From positions 29,056 to 93,055 of the forward strand of contig CAYGUA010000020.1 in assembly GCA_964353015.1 (NCBI GenBank): DNA of 64,000 bases. Direction: 5' to 3'. The notes below the pieces were generated by a model that saw only the letters and a list, made by a program, of their open reading frames with translations, did no database searches and was not told the origin of the DNA. The translations under genes and the position numbers were made by a program. Origin of the DNA: JAMZMI01 sp964353015 (GTDB lineage Bacteria > Bacteroidota > Bacteroidia > Cytophagales > Cyclobacteriaceae). Below are positions 17,782-27,837 of the stretch, piece by piece (position 1 is the stretch's first letter; each line of letters opens with the position of its first letter).

Positions 17782-19398
17782 ATGAAATGCTTCTTGGCCC
17801 CATTCATATTTTTTATAACTCTCCAAATTTCCCAAGGACAGGGTATCGAATTATCTGCCTCCAAAGTATGGTCCCCAGATAACGGAAATGGCACTTATAA
17901 TAATCCAATTATTCATGCTGATTATTCTGATCCAGATATTTGCCGTGTTGGGAATAACTTTTATATGACTGCATCTTCTTTTAATTCAGTCCCTGCACTC
18001 CCTATTCTGCATTCGACAGATTTGGTGAATTGGACGATTATTAACCATGCAGTAAAGGAATTTCCAGGAAATTATTATGACAAACCACAGCATGGAAACG
18101 GGGTTTGGGCACCATGTATTAGATTTCATGACGGCACATTCTATATTTATTGGGGTGATCCAGATCAAGGGATTTTTATGGTACACACAAATGATCCTGC
18201 GGGTGAATGGTCGGCACCAGTTTTGGTGAAAAAAGCTTATGGAAACATCGACTCAAGCCCACTCTGGGATGATGACGGCAAAGTTTACATGATTCATGCC
18301 TTTGCACATAGTCGCGCAGGAGTCAAGAGTTTGCTACAAGTAGTGGAACTGAGTGCTGATGGTTCTCAGATTTTGGATAAGGGTCAAATAGTTTTTGACG
18401 GACATAAGGATCATCCAACGATCGAAGGACCGAAGTTCTATAAGCGAAATGGATATTATTACATTTTTGCGCCTGCAGGAGGCGTACCCACAGGCTGGCA
18501 ACTAATATTAAGATCCAAGAATATTTATGGGCCTTATGAAGAAAAAATTGTGTTAGCACAAGGTGATACACCAATCAACGGCCCTCATCAAGGTGGCTGG
18601 GTAGAACTCGACAATGGTGAAAATTGGTTCGTGCATTTTCAGGATCGGGGACCGTACGGTCGCATTGTGCATTTACAACCTGTAAATTGGATTGACAATT
18701 GGCCAGTGATGGGTAATGACAAAGATGGAGATGGAACGGGTGAACCTTACTTGACTTACACCAAGCCAAAATTACCCAAAGCCCCGATAGCTAATCCACA
18801 GGATTCTGATGAATTTAATAATGCAACGCTTGGATTGCAATGGCAATGGAATGCTAATCCTCAATCCGGATGGTATTCATTGACAGAAAAGAAAGGTCTA
18901 TTAAAACTAAACTGCATGACCAATCCGGAAGGAACTTCCAATCTGTGGATGACGCCCAATTTACTTCTTCAGAAATTTCCAGCAGAGACCTTCAAGAATA
19001 TTGTGAAAATTGATGCAAGTACCTTGAAAGATAATGAAGAAGCTGGTTTGTTGATTTTTGGAAGAAACTATGCTTCGCTTTCTATTCAGAGAAAAAATGA
19101 TCAACTAATAATCATTCAAAGAGTATGTATCAATGCCGATGAAAACCTATCGGAAAAGACCATCGCTTCCGAGAAAATTAATAATACAGAATTATACCTT
19201 AGAGCAGAAGTGTCAACTGGTGCAATGGTCCAGTTTTCTTATAGCTCAGATGGTAAGAAATACACCAACATTGGGGAACCTTTTAAAGCACGAGAAGGTA
19301 AATGGGTCGGTGCAAAAAGTGGGGTCTATGCCAAAAGATCGCAAGAAACAGGAATTGGTGGTTATGTTTTGATAGATTGGTTTCATGTTGAAAAATAG
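17782..19398 (+). CDS. Glycoside hydrolase family 43 (arabinofuranosidase/xylosidase type) with C-terminal beta-sandwich
   Basis: The 538-aa secreted protein has a signal peptide (ISQGQG). The GH43 five-blade propeller covers about 40-330. The catalytic base is the Asp in YSDPDI (near residue 49), the pKa-modulating Asp is in GNIDSSPLW (near 158), and the acid Glu is in IEGPKFY (near 215). The C-terminal region (about 345-538) is the concanavalin-like domain common in xylosidase/arabinosidase subfamilies. In a pectin locus it probably trims arabinose side chains of rhamnogalacturonan I, but xylose cannot be excluded. The gene overlaps the next one by 14 bp. Confidence 0.88.
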   Translation: MKCFLAPFIFFITLQISQGQGIELSASKVWSPDNGNGTYNNPIIHADYSDPDICRVGNNFYMTASSFNSVPALPILHSTDLVNWTIINHAVKEFPGNYYDKPQHGNGVWAPCIRFHDGTFYIYWGDPDQGIFMVHTNDPAGEWSAPVLVKKAYGNIDSSPLWDDDGKVYMIHAFAHSRAGVKSLLQVVELSADGSQILDKGQIVFDGHKDHPTIEGPKFYKRNGYYYIFAPAGGVPTGWQLILRSKNIYGPYEEKIVLAQGDTPINGPHQGGWVELDNGENWFVHFQDRGPYGRIVHLQPVNWIDNWPVMGNDKDGDGTGEPYLTYTKPKLPKAPIANPQDSDEFNNATLGLQWQWNANPQSGWYSLTEKKGLLKLNCMTNPEGTSNLWMTPNLLLQKFPAETFKNIVKIDASTLKDNEEAGLLIFGRNYASLSIQRKNDQLIIIQRVCINADENLSEKTIASEKINNTELYLRAEVSTGAMVQFSYSSDGKKYTNIGEPFKAREGKWVGAKSGVYAKRSQETGIGGYVLIDWFHVEK

Positions 19399-20344
19399 GT
19401 TAGGGCCAAGCCTCATAATCATGTTGCACTTGGTATTTCTAAGTGCTCAACTAGCTGCACAATACAGCACCAATATTATTGTCGCCAAAGATGGCACTGG
19501 TGATTATACTTCCATACAAGAAGCCATTAACTCTACTAAAGCATTTCCTGATCAACCAATTACCGTCTTCATCAAAAAAGGTATTTACAATGAAAAGATC
19601 ACAATCTATGAGTGGAATAACAACCTTAACCTAACAGGTGAAAGTCGTGACAGCACAATCATTGAATGGAGTGATTATTTCAAAAGTATAGATCTGGGCA
19701 GAAACAGCACTTTTCACACTTACACATTAAAGATTGAATCAAATGATTTGAAAATTGAAAACCTCACAATCATAAACAATGCAGGACCAGTTGGTCAGGC
19801 TGTGGCCTTACATTTAGCAGGAGACAGAGTAGCAATAAACAATTGCACAATTAAAGGACATCAAGATACCATTTATGCGACTGGTGAAGGTTTTCGTCAA
19901 TATTTCCGCGATTGTTTGATTGAAGGCACTACAGATTTTATTTTCGGATCTGCTACTGTGATTTTTGACGAATGCGTCATTCATTCAAAATCAAATTCCT
20001 ATATCACAGCGTCTTCCACTCCAGCTTCCGCAAAATATGGTTTCATATTTAAATCATGTATGCTTACTGCAGATGCAGGGATTGATCAAGTGTATTTGGG
20101 AAGACCGTGGCGACCATATGCCCGAACGGTTTATCTTAATTGTGAATTAGGTGATCACATATTGCCAGCAGGATGGGATAATTGGTCATCTAAGGACACT
20201 GAAAAGACCGCCTTTTATGCCGAATATAACTCATCTGGACCTGGGGCAAATTCAAAAGATCGAGTGGAGTGGTCAAAACAATTAAGCAAAAAAGAAGCCT
20301 CTAAATACACTGTAGATCGCATATTTAGAGGCTGGAAACCTTAA
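19385..20344 (+). CDS. Pectin methylesterase, CE8 family (first copy)
   Basis: The 319-aa secreted enzyme demethylates homogalacturonan so that pectate lyases can act. CE8 motifs are all present: GHQDTIYATG (oxyanion Gln and catalytic Asp, near 157-160), TTDFIFGS (second Asp, near 182) and LGRPWRPYARTVYLNC (Arg/Trp, near 237). Its ATG lies 14 bp inside the end of the GH43 gene, which implies translational coupling. A second CE8 is at 33351-34304. The stop is 17 bp from the convergent DUF4861 gene. Confidence 0.94.
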   Translation: MLKNRLGPSLIIMLHLVFLSAQLAAQYSTNIIVAKDGTGDYTSIQEAINSTKAFPDQPITVFIKKGIYNEKITIYEWNNNLNLTGESRDSTIIEWSDYFKSIDLGRNSTFHTYTLKIESNDLKIENLTIINNAGPVGQAVALHLAGDRVAINNCTIKGHQDTIYATGEGFRQYFRDCLIEGTTDFIFGSATVIFDECVIHSKSNSYITASSTPASAKYGFIFKSCMLTADAGIDQVYLGRPWRPYARTVYLNCELGDHILPAGWDNWSSKDTEKTAFYAEYNSSGPGANSKDRVEWSKQLSKKEASKYTVDRIFRGWKP

Positions 20345-20361
20345 TTTTCTCTTGAATATTT

Positions 20362-21555
20362 TTAAAGAAATTTTATTTTCAAAGGTTGATTAAGCTTGAT
20401 AAGTTCAGATTCCATTAATGCTTCAAAATCTTCTAATGATTGAATTTTAGACGAATCCTGCTCCCATGCAGCCATAAAATAATAAGTGATTTTATTCTGT
20501 GGGTTAAAGATCACCACATGACTTCCATTGCCATCAAATACTTGTGAAACTGCATTATTTTCAACAATGATTGCAAGACCCATTCGATCCTTATTCAAAC
20601 TAAAAGACCCAAAAGTGGCCAGCAATCGATAATCACCGACTGTCTTATCAATGAATTCTTCGCCTTTGCTTATAACCAGACCAGTACAAAAGCCTTCAAT
20701 AGGTTTGGTAAAACTGATCTGATGTTTAGTTAAGGCAGAACCACCTCGGATATTTAAGGTTGAAACTAAGGAAGTCTTTTCAGTTTCTGTTTGCCAGCCA
20801 TAATAATTTGTAGTGATTTCTGATTCCAAAAAACCGTCTTTGGTAATCTCACACAATACAGAATCAACTGATTGGAACCGATAGAGTGAATCATTTAGAT
20901 ATCTACCTATTGATCCCAACCCCAAAGTCTTTCCAACTTTGAGTAAATCCATACCCCAATCTGATTCTTCGTGATATGAATCAAAACCATCCTGACCTAC
21001 ATCCTGAAGCACCATTTCGGACGTTTTTTTACCGAAATAATCCATGCCATTTCTCCAGTCAAGGTAAAACCTATATGCCGCCTTATCCGATTCCCAACCA
21101 GGACCTTCATACCTTATATAAAAGGAATGATCTGTATGGCTTGCAGGAACGCTAAGAGAAGTTATATTTTCAAATTCTCCGCCTAAATATTTTCGACCTT
21201 CCCAATTCCCGCCATTCTTAACTGATATTTCGGCTTGAGTAATTTTCTTGATTTTCTGATTCTCATCCTTTACTAACTCATATGTTCTGTTCTCATTTGC
21301 CTCAAGAGAAATCAATAAGAGCCCCTGATCCGCAAAACCATCATCATCTAAATCAATCAAATCAACGCCAATCTGATCACTCTCTGATCTTGCAGCTAAG
21401 CCATAATCGACTGAAAAGTTTTTGTTTGTTAGATCAATTGTAATAACCTCTGATCGATCCAAATCAGAAGGATTAGTAATATTAATGGTGAGCTTATTAT
21501 TCTGACAGGCTGATAAAGCCAAAATAGGGAGAAGAAAAAGAATGTGATTTTTCAT
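20362..21555 (-). CDS. DUF4861-family lipoprotein
   Basis: The 397-aa lipoprotein has its lipobox at LALSACQNN. The segment YEGPGWESDKAAYRFYLDW, with HEESDWGMDLLKVGKTLGLGS further on, marks DUF4861, a beta-rich family found repeatedly in pectin and alginate loci. Its biochemical role is not established to my knowledge; a lyase, hydrolase or glycan-binding function is possible. It is read toward the CE8 gene and lies downstream of the giant gene, separated from it by a strong terminator hairpin, so it should have its own promoter in the short gap. Confidence 0.75.
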   Translation of the reverse strand: MKNHILFLLPILALSACQNNKLTINITNPSDLDRSEVITIDLTNKNFSVDYGLAARSESDQIGVDLIDLDDDGFADQGLLLISLEANENRTYELVKDENQKIKKITQAEISVKNGGNWEGRKYLGGEFENITSLSVPASHTDHSFYIRYEGPGWESDKAAYRFYLDWRNGMDYFGKKTSEMVLQDVGQDGFDSYHEESDWGMDLLKVGKTLGLGSIGRYLNDSLYRFQSVDSVLCEITKDGFLESEITTNYYGWQTETEKTSLVSTLNIRGGSALTKHQISFTKPIEGFCTGLVISKGEEFIDKTVGDYRLLATFGSFSLNKDRMGLAIIVENNAVSQVFDGNGSHVVIFNPQNKITYYFMAAWEQDSSKIQSLEDFEALMESELIKLNQPLKIKFL

Positions 21556-21583
21556 TTTTTAAAAATAAATCAGATTAAATAAG

Positions 21584-21609
21584 AAGAGGTCACCATTAGG
21601 TGACCTCTT
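21584..21609. terminator. Strong hairpin terminator after the giant T9SS gene
   Basis: AAGAGGTCACC and GGTGACCTCTT form a perfect 11-bp stem with a 4-nt loop, 28 bp past the stop of the 2001-residue gene on the minus strand. It separates that gene from the DUF4861 gene. Confidence 0.85.
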
Positions 21610-21636
21610 TTCAAATTAGCTTGTTCTAACAGTAGC

Positions 21637-24600
21637 TTATTTTATGATTTTAGTTCTTAATTCAGTTTGATCAATCATCAACAAATTGATGAAGTAAACT
21701 CCTTTATCCAAGTCAGATACGTCTAAATCTATCGACTTAGCACCATTATCATTTTTGAATCTTTTCACTAAACTTCCAGCAGTACTATAAACACTAAGTT
21801 CAGCCACTTCTAGCGCATTGTGAATTGAAAGCATATTGACAACAGGATTAGGATATAATCCAAGTTTTGCAATAGGACTAAGAGCCAATTCAACAGCAGT
21901 AGTAGTGAAATTAATAGCGTAAGCCTGTGTAGTTCCATCTTCTGCTGTAACTGTTACTGTGGCTGTACCCGGTATAGAATTAGGGTAAGACACTGAAGCA
22001 GTAGCATTTACATCAGTTGTAGTCGCAAGGATCCCAGGTACTTCAAAAGTAGACAATTCAATATCATAGCTGAATATCGATGCACTGAATCCTGAAATAC
22101 TCGTTCCGTCTACTTTAAGATCAGATAAAGAAGCATCTGAAGAAAGAGCCACATCAAATTTCAAAGTATATGTAATCACAGTTACTCCATCTTCGGCAGT
22201 CACTACAATTTTAGTTTCTCCAGGGAAAGTAGTAGCATCAGTAATTACTACAGTCGCACCTGCATAAGTTGGTGTAGCCGTAACAGTCGGAATAGTTGTT
22301 CCAGTAATACCAACATTATAGAATGTAATTCCTGATTGTAAAGTTAAAGGTTCACCATCGATTGTGATAGCTGACAAGGTAGCATCCGTACTTATCGCAA
22401 CCGTAAAGTTTATAGTATATGTATTCGGACCAGGATTTGTATACGTATTTGATACCATCACGGTAGACGTTCCAGGTAATTCAGTTGCATCTGTCAAAGT
22501 AACTGTTGCAGCATTGTCAACTGGAGTCCCAACCACAGTTGGAACAGTCGTTGTTCCAGGATCAAGCACTACATCATAGGTAAACACCTCTTTATCAAAA
22601 CCTGCTACTGTCGTACCATTTACGGTCAAATCAGACAATTGTGTGGCATCAAGAGCCCCATCTGCTACGATGAAATTAATAGTATACGTTCTAACCGTAG
22701 TTCCATCTTCCGCTGTAATTACTACGGTAGCAGCACTAGGTAATGCACCAGCCTGAGTGATTACAACAACTGCATTTTGAGTATCTCTTGCCACAGCGGC
22801 AACTGTACCAGCAGTAGTTGTCCCTGGAGCCAATAAAACTTCATAGTTGAATATACCTATGCTGAATCCTGTCACTGTTGTGCCATCTATTGTAAGATCT
22901 GACAAGAATGCATCAGTTGATGCCAAATTCTTATTCCAACGGGGGTCACCAATAAGTGCGCCATCAGTTCCCATGGTGTAGAATGCATCATTTTGAACTG
23001 TAAGTACTGCATTTGCCGCATCCAGATACTGAGGATCAGCATTTATATAGTTCTCATCTGTGGTCCAAACATTGTTCTCATTTAATTCAATATTGAAGTT
23101 TGCGTTGTTCTTTCTTACATCCACAATTACGTCATCCATTTTAAACATATCAAGTGTATCAGCAATAGAATTTGCCAATAAATTGGTCACGATATTATTA
23201 GTGAAATCGAAGGTAGAACCCGCGGCAGAGTTTTGAACCAATACAAATTCATAAACTAGTTCAGGGAATGCTTCGTTGACTGCATCGATCGTACAATGGT
23301 CAATTATTATTTCCTTTACATTATCAGTTTGGCTATCCAAGAAAGACTTTGCTCCACCTTGAAAAGTAGAATTCCTTAGTTCTAGGTGATTCACCTTACA
23401 ACCGCCATAAAATCCAAAATTTGCATATGATCCAGTCTTAATATTCACACCCTTTCTTGTAGATATAAAATCGGTGAAGACTATGTTTTCCATTGTATGG
23501 GTAGCTGCTGAGGATCTATCACCTCTAATGATGCATCGTCCATAATCTTTAGCGGTTACATCATCCACAATGACATGTTTACCATTTACCATGTCAGCAG
23601 TGAAATTGATAAAATAATCAGCAGAAGTTGTAGTTGGTGTGATCTCGAAATCAATTCCTCTTATCACAATACCATCACCATCACCATTCATCTCAATTAC
23701 CTTAGAGTAAACTTTTGGCCTGGTTATAGGATTAGGAACTGACATAAGAACGATTTGCTTACCACCAGTTCTTGCTGTGTTGAAATCATAAACTCCACCA
23801 TCCACAAGTACAAGTGTATCACCTACAATTGCCGCAGCATCAAAAGCTGCTGGGATATTTCCGCCACTTGGAATAATTGTCCAGGTCGGTGGGTAAAGTG
23901 AAACTGATATATTCAAGCTGTATGTAGCCATTGCCACACCATCGGCTGCTGTTACTGCAACTGTGGCAGTTCCAGGCATACTTGTAATATTTGTAACAAC
24001 CACTGTTGCTGCCGGATTATTGGCAATAGCCTCAACCACAGGAATGTCAACTGTTCCTCGTGGAAGTAAGATTTCATAATCAAAAACCTGAGGATCAAAA
24101 CCAGCCACGGTTACAGCATCTAATGTCAAGTCTGCAAGTGTCGAGTCATTTGGCTCGAATCCATTGATTATAGGAATAGCAGGTGGAGTTAATCCCGTTA
24201 ATACGTATGCGGCATTTCTCCATATTGTCAATCCATCATCCGTAAGATTTGTGCCCTTATTTTTGATCATCGCACCATAATTAAATGACATGGCAACCAT
24301 ATCATGTGCAAGTACATCTGCTACATCAGTTCCAACCTGTGTGCCTGCTGGAATGTAATTGATCACTATCGTAGAATCGGGATCATTACCTTCATCTACA
24401 TGAGCCAGAAGTGTTGCTTTTGTCGAAAGTTCCAGTCTGTTAAGTACATCAACAGAGTTAGTTCCAATGCCTCCATCCTGATTCGCAGTGGTATTGAAAA
24501 GTTTTACAGAATCTCCTTCAAACGTTAATCCATTGAATATCGGATTGGTTTGATTGGCAGGATCAACTTTTACAGCCAAATTAGAAGTGGCGGTAACAGC

Positions 24601-27600
24601 AGCATGCCCACTTGAAATTCCTCTTCCGTTACGCAATGCCCATGTCTTGTTGTAAATAATAGGAGCAGAAATATTTCTAATACCAAGTGGACCTGTGGAT
24701 TTCCAAATATTATCACCTGATCCAAAAGTTTCCTGACCAATGATCAAGTCATATGAGCTTAGATCAAACCCTACACTATCACTTGCAACTTCGAAAATAG
24801 TGACATTGAAGGCAGGATCATCTCTCAACATTTTGATAATTGGATCAGTAGTAGATGTAGAAGCCCCATCTACAGTTACAAATCCTGCTTTCTGAACATA
24901 TGCCACTTCTTTAGGTGGTAGAATATAATCAACGTTAAAGTATAAGTCTTTAGGAGGTGTTTTACCAGTCAAAAGGTAGGCCGCATTTCTCCATAATGTA
25001 AGCGCCTCAGAAGTAATATTTGCGCCATCTCCACGGATAATTGCCCCATAGTTGAAAGCAAATGCAATCATTCTTGCTCCGGTAACGTCAGCTACATTTG
25101 AACCAATTTGAGTTCCTTGTGGTATATCATTTACAACAACCGCTGAATCAGCATGAGTCACAGATGAGGCGCTAGCTAATAATGTCGCCTTATCTGACAA
25201 TTCAAGTCTGTTCAACACATCAATACTGTTGGTTCCAACTCCTCCGAAATTATCTGCGGTTTCATTGTACAGTTTAATTTTGTCTGTTAAGAATGTAATT
25301 CCACTAAACAAAGGATTGGATTGATTTGCTGGATCAACTGTAATCGACAAATCCGGAACAATATTAATTGTTGCATGGGCTGATGAAATTGCTCTACCAT
25401 TTCTCAATGACCAGGATTTGTTATAAATGATAGGCACAGCACCTCTTAAGTTCAAGGCTCCACCAACTTTCCAAATTGCATCACCAGATCCAAATGTCTC
25501 TTGAGCAACTATAAGATCATATCCAGAAAGGTCAAGACCAGTACCAGCAGCATCTGTTTCAATTACAGTTACAATAAAATTATCATCTGCTTCAAGCATC
25601 CTGATAATTGGATCGTTAATTGAAGACGAAGCGTCAATACCCGATGCAAATCCAGTTTTCTGAACATAGGCAACTTTCTTTGTAGATATATAATACCATC
25701 TTGGGTCACCTGCAGATGTTATACCTGCAAAAGATCCATCTGCTATCCTTAATTTTCCATTGGCTGGATCAGAAAAAAGAGTCGCGGCATCAACTGTTAA
25801 AACAGTAGGAGCTGTAGTAAATGATGCACTAGCTCCTAACCCACTGTCAGATGTAGCAAAACTATTAGTTGTATTGATAGTAGCTGTTCCACTCAACAAT
25901 CTATCACCACTTGATGATCCAAATATTGTATTGCTTACATTCATTACAATCGGTGTACCTGCGGTATTGGCATCCAACCTTAGGATATAGCCTCCATTTG
26001 GAGCATTGTCAATAGTACAATCTGATATTGTGATAGAGTTGATTCCTTGAGCCTCTTTCCATCTGAATAATTGATACACATCTGAGAAAGTGCTATTGGT
26101 GTAACTCGCGTTTACCACATTAGCCTCTACTGCATCCATGATCATCACACCATAACTACCAATGTTGTGAACAATTGAATTATTAATTGAAAACTCATTT
26201 ACAGTTTTAGTCGTAGCATTTTTGGCTCTAAAGACTCCTCTTAAATCGTGAATATCAACATTATCAAGCATGAACTGCCCTAAACTTCCAGTTGTTGAAT
26301 AGTTCATTAAGTAACCTCCTGCCTTATCACCTTTGATTTCAACATCTTCAAATCGAAGAAATCCTACATCGGTTGCATCTGCAAGATCTAGAGATGATGA
26401 AGCCATATCCAAAATAGCCGGAGCACCCAATCCCGGAGCACTCATAATTTTTATTGATTTGCTGATTATTGTTGCAGTCAAATCATATGTCATTCCTCTT
26501 TCCAGAATAATAGTCACTCCATCAGCAAGATCACCAGCAATTGTGGTTTTAAGTATCGTTGGATCTGTACTGCCCTGTAAATCAATGGCTGGTGGCATAT
26601 AATACCATCTTGGATCACCTACAGAAGATTTTCCGACAAAAGTTTCATCAATGATCATCAAATTTCCATTTGCAGGATCTGCGAAAAGAGATGCAGCATC
26701 CACAGCCAAAACAGTAGGTGCAGTAGTAAAATCGGCACTTGTGGCCAAGGCACAATCTGAAGTAGCATATGTGTTAGTTGCATTGACAGTCACACCACTT
26801 CCATTTACAACTCTTGTTGCAGTTGCAGTACCCAAAATTGAATTACTTATATTTAATACAAAGCCAGTTGCGTTTGAAACCCGAATTATGTCTCCACCAT
26901 CTGGTGTATTGTTTAAGGTACTATTTGAAACATTGATGGTAGGAGTTGTTGCATTTGTACCATTTGACCATCTGAACAATTGGTTCACATTAGTGAAAGT
27001 GCTATTTGAATAACTAACATTATTACATATTGCATCCACATTGTCCATGATCATCACTCCATAATTACCTATGCTGTGAATCATTGCATTGTTTATGGAA
27101 AACTCTCCAATGGTTTTAGTGCCACTATTTTTAGCTCTAAACACACCTCTCAAATCATGTATATCAACGTTATCTAGTTTAAACAGATCAATATTTCCAG
27201 TTGTAGAAAAGTTCATCAGATAACCTGCAGCCACATCTCCTTGAATCTCTACATCTTCGAATTCAAGAAAAGCAAGATTGCTGGCATCAGTAATATCAAG
27301 GGATGATCCGGCCATATCCAAAATAGCTGGTCCGCCCAAACCTGGGGCACTCATTATTTTTACAGATTTGCTGATAACAGTGCTGGATAAGTCATAGGTC
27401 ATACCTCTTTTCAGACGCACAGTTGCACCATCGGCAATATTCCCGCTTAAGGTGTCTTTTAGAATCATCGGATCTGAACTTCCCACTAGATCAACCACAG
27501 GCGGATCAGTTGAAATTTTCATAGATGCTTTCGTTTCTGACAATTGCAGTATTCCGAAAACAAGAAATAAAGCCAATACTAGCTTTTTGATTGTTCCTCC

Positions 27601-27642
27601 AAGGGAACTGGTAATCACCTGTCGGCAGTATAGATTTTTCAT
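21637..27642 (-). CDS. Giant T9SS-secreted multidomain beta-helix protein of unknown function (2001 aa)
   Basis: After a signal peptide (about 1-40) come two tandem beta-helix-like repeats of about 300 aa (48-348 and 350-652). Each starts near DLxGSxDPxIL and ends in GDPRWYY, resembling DUF5123/DUF4957-type domains. Two copies of a 250-aa alpha/beta module follow (about 655-905 and 909-1150), beginning VAYVQKxGF and containing IIYNKxWxLRNGRxIS and FNYGAxI. Next come a cadherin-like beta-sandwich (about 1165-1247), a third beta-helix (about 1254-1570, ending GDPRWNK) and several further cadherin-like repeats with GTxTVxVTAEDG (about 1575-1915). The C-terminal T9SS type A sorting tail runs about 1920-2001 (LYPNPV and GVYFINL). 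It is preceded by a LacI-type operator. Pectin binding or an undescribed pectin-active function is inferred from context; no catalytic family can be assigned by eye. Confidence 0.85.
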   Translation of the reverse strand: MKNLYCRQVITSSLGGTIKKLVLALFLVFGILQLSETKASMKISTDPPVVDLVGSSDPMILKDTLSGNIADGATVRLKRGMTYDLSSTVISKSVKIMSAPGLGGPAILDMAGSSLDITDASNLAFLEFEDVEIQGDVAAGYLMNFSTTGNIDLFKLDNVDIHDLRGVFRAKNSGTKTIGEFSINNAMIHSIGNYGVMIMDNVDAICNNVSYSNSTFTNVNQLFRWSNGTNATTPTINVSNSTLNNTPDGGDIIRVSNATGFVLNISNSILGTATATRVVNGSGVTVNATNTYATSDCALATSADFTTAPTVLAVDAASLFADPANGNLMIIDETFVGKSSVGDPRWYYMPPAIDLQGSTDPTILKTTIAGDLADGVTIILERGMTYDLTATIISKSIKIMSAPGLGAPAILDMASSSLDLADATDVGFLRFEDVEIKGDKAGGYLMNYSTTGSLGQFMLDNVDIHDLRGVFRAKNATTKTVNEFSINNSIVHNIGSYGVMIMDAVEANVVNASYTNSTFSDVYQLFRWKEAQGINSITISDCTIDNAPNGGYILRLDANTAGTPIVMNVSNTIFGSSSGDRLLSGTATINTTNSFATSDSGLGASASFTTAPTVLTVDAATLFSDPANGKLRIADGSFAGITSAGDPRWYYISTKKVAYVQKTGFASGIDASSSINDPIIRMLEADDNFIVTVIETDAAGTGLDLSGYDLIVAQETFGSGDAIWKVGGALNLRGAVPIIYNKSWSLRNGRAISSAHATINIVPDLSITVDPANQSNPLFSGITFLTDKIKLYNETADNFGGVGTNSIDVLNRLELSDKATLLASASSVTHADSAVVVNDIPQGTQIGSNVADVTGARMIAFAFNYGAIIRGDGANITSEALTLWRNAAYLLTGKTPPKDLYFNVDYILPPKEVAYVQKAGFVTVDGASTSTTDPIIKMLRDDPAFNVTIFEVASDSVGFDLSSYDLIIGQETFGSGDNIWKSTGPLGIRNISAPIIYNKTWALRNGRGISSGHAAVTATSNLAVKVDPANQTNPIFNGLTFEGDSVKLFNTTANQDGGIGTNSVDVLNRLELSTKATLLAHVDEGNDPDSTIVINYIPAGTQVGTDVADVLAHDMVAMSFNYGAMIKNKGTNLTDDGLTIWRNAAYVLTGLTPPAIPIINGFEPNDSTLADLTLDAVTVAGFDPQVFDYEILLPRGTVDIPVVEAIANNPAATVVVTNITSMPGTATVAVTAADGVAMATYSLNISVSLYPPTWTIIPSGGNIPAAFDAAAIVGDTLVLVDGGVYDFNTARTGGKQIVLMSVPNPITRPKVYSKVIEMNGDGDGIVIRGIDFEITPTTTSADYFINFTADMVNGKHVIVDDVTAKDYGRCIIRGDRSSAATHTMENIVFTDFISTRKGVNIKTGSYANFGFYGGCKVNHLELRNSTFQGGAKSFLDSQTDNVKEIIIDHCTIDAVNEAFPELVYEFVLVQNSAAGSTFDFTNNIVTNLLANSIADTLDMFKMDDVIVDVRKNNANFNIELNENNVWTTDENYINADPQYLDAANAVLTVQNDAFYTMGTDGALIGDPRWNKNLASTDAFLSDLTIDGTTVTGFSIGIFNYEVLLAPGTTTAGTVAAVARDTQNAVVVITQAGALPSAATVVITAEDGTTVRTYTINFIVADGALDATQLSDLTVNGTTVAGFDKEVFTYDVVLDPGTTTVPTVVGTPVDNAATVTLTDATELPGTSTVMVSNTYTNPGPNTYTINFTVAISTDATLSAITIDGEPLTLQSGITFYNVGITGTTIPTVTATPTYAGATVVITDATTFPGETKIVVTAEDGVTVITYTLKFDVALSSDASLSDLKVDGTSISGFSASIFSYDIELSTFEVPGILATTTDVNATASVSYPNSIPGTATVTVTAEDGTTQAYAINFTTTAVELALSPIAKLGLYPNPVVNMLSIHNALEVAELSVYSTAGSLVKRFKNDNGAKSIDLDVSDLDKGVYFINLLMIDQTELRTKIIK

Positions 27643-27709
27643 GTAATAGTAGTTTATAGTTCTCTGTTAAATTAAACTCTGCGGTGAAACTAAATTTTTT
27701 ATCAAACTT

Positions 27710-27727
27710 ATGCAATCGATTACATAT
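27710..27727 (-). promoter_or_regulatory. LacI-type operator candidate (giant gene)
   Basis: The site TATGCAATCGATTACATA contains the core TGCAATCGATTACA at 27712-27725. It is about 70 bp upstream of the giant gene's ATG, within the divergent region shared with lacI. Confidence 0.68.
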
Positions 27728-27837
27728 TAATTTTGATATTTTTTTTTATTATTATGATTTTTTGGCATTTTACATGTAGTTTTTATACTTTAAAATGAAT
27801 TATTGTCAATTAAGTGCCCATTTCATATACACTCAAT

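Noticed and set aside
21637..27642. Several plus-strand frames of 60-120 codons inside the giant gene
   Set aside because: They are antisense shadows produced by the Thr/Val-rich repeats. None has a family resemblance.
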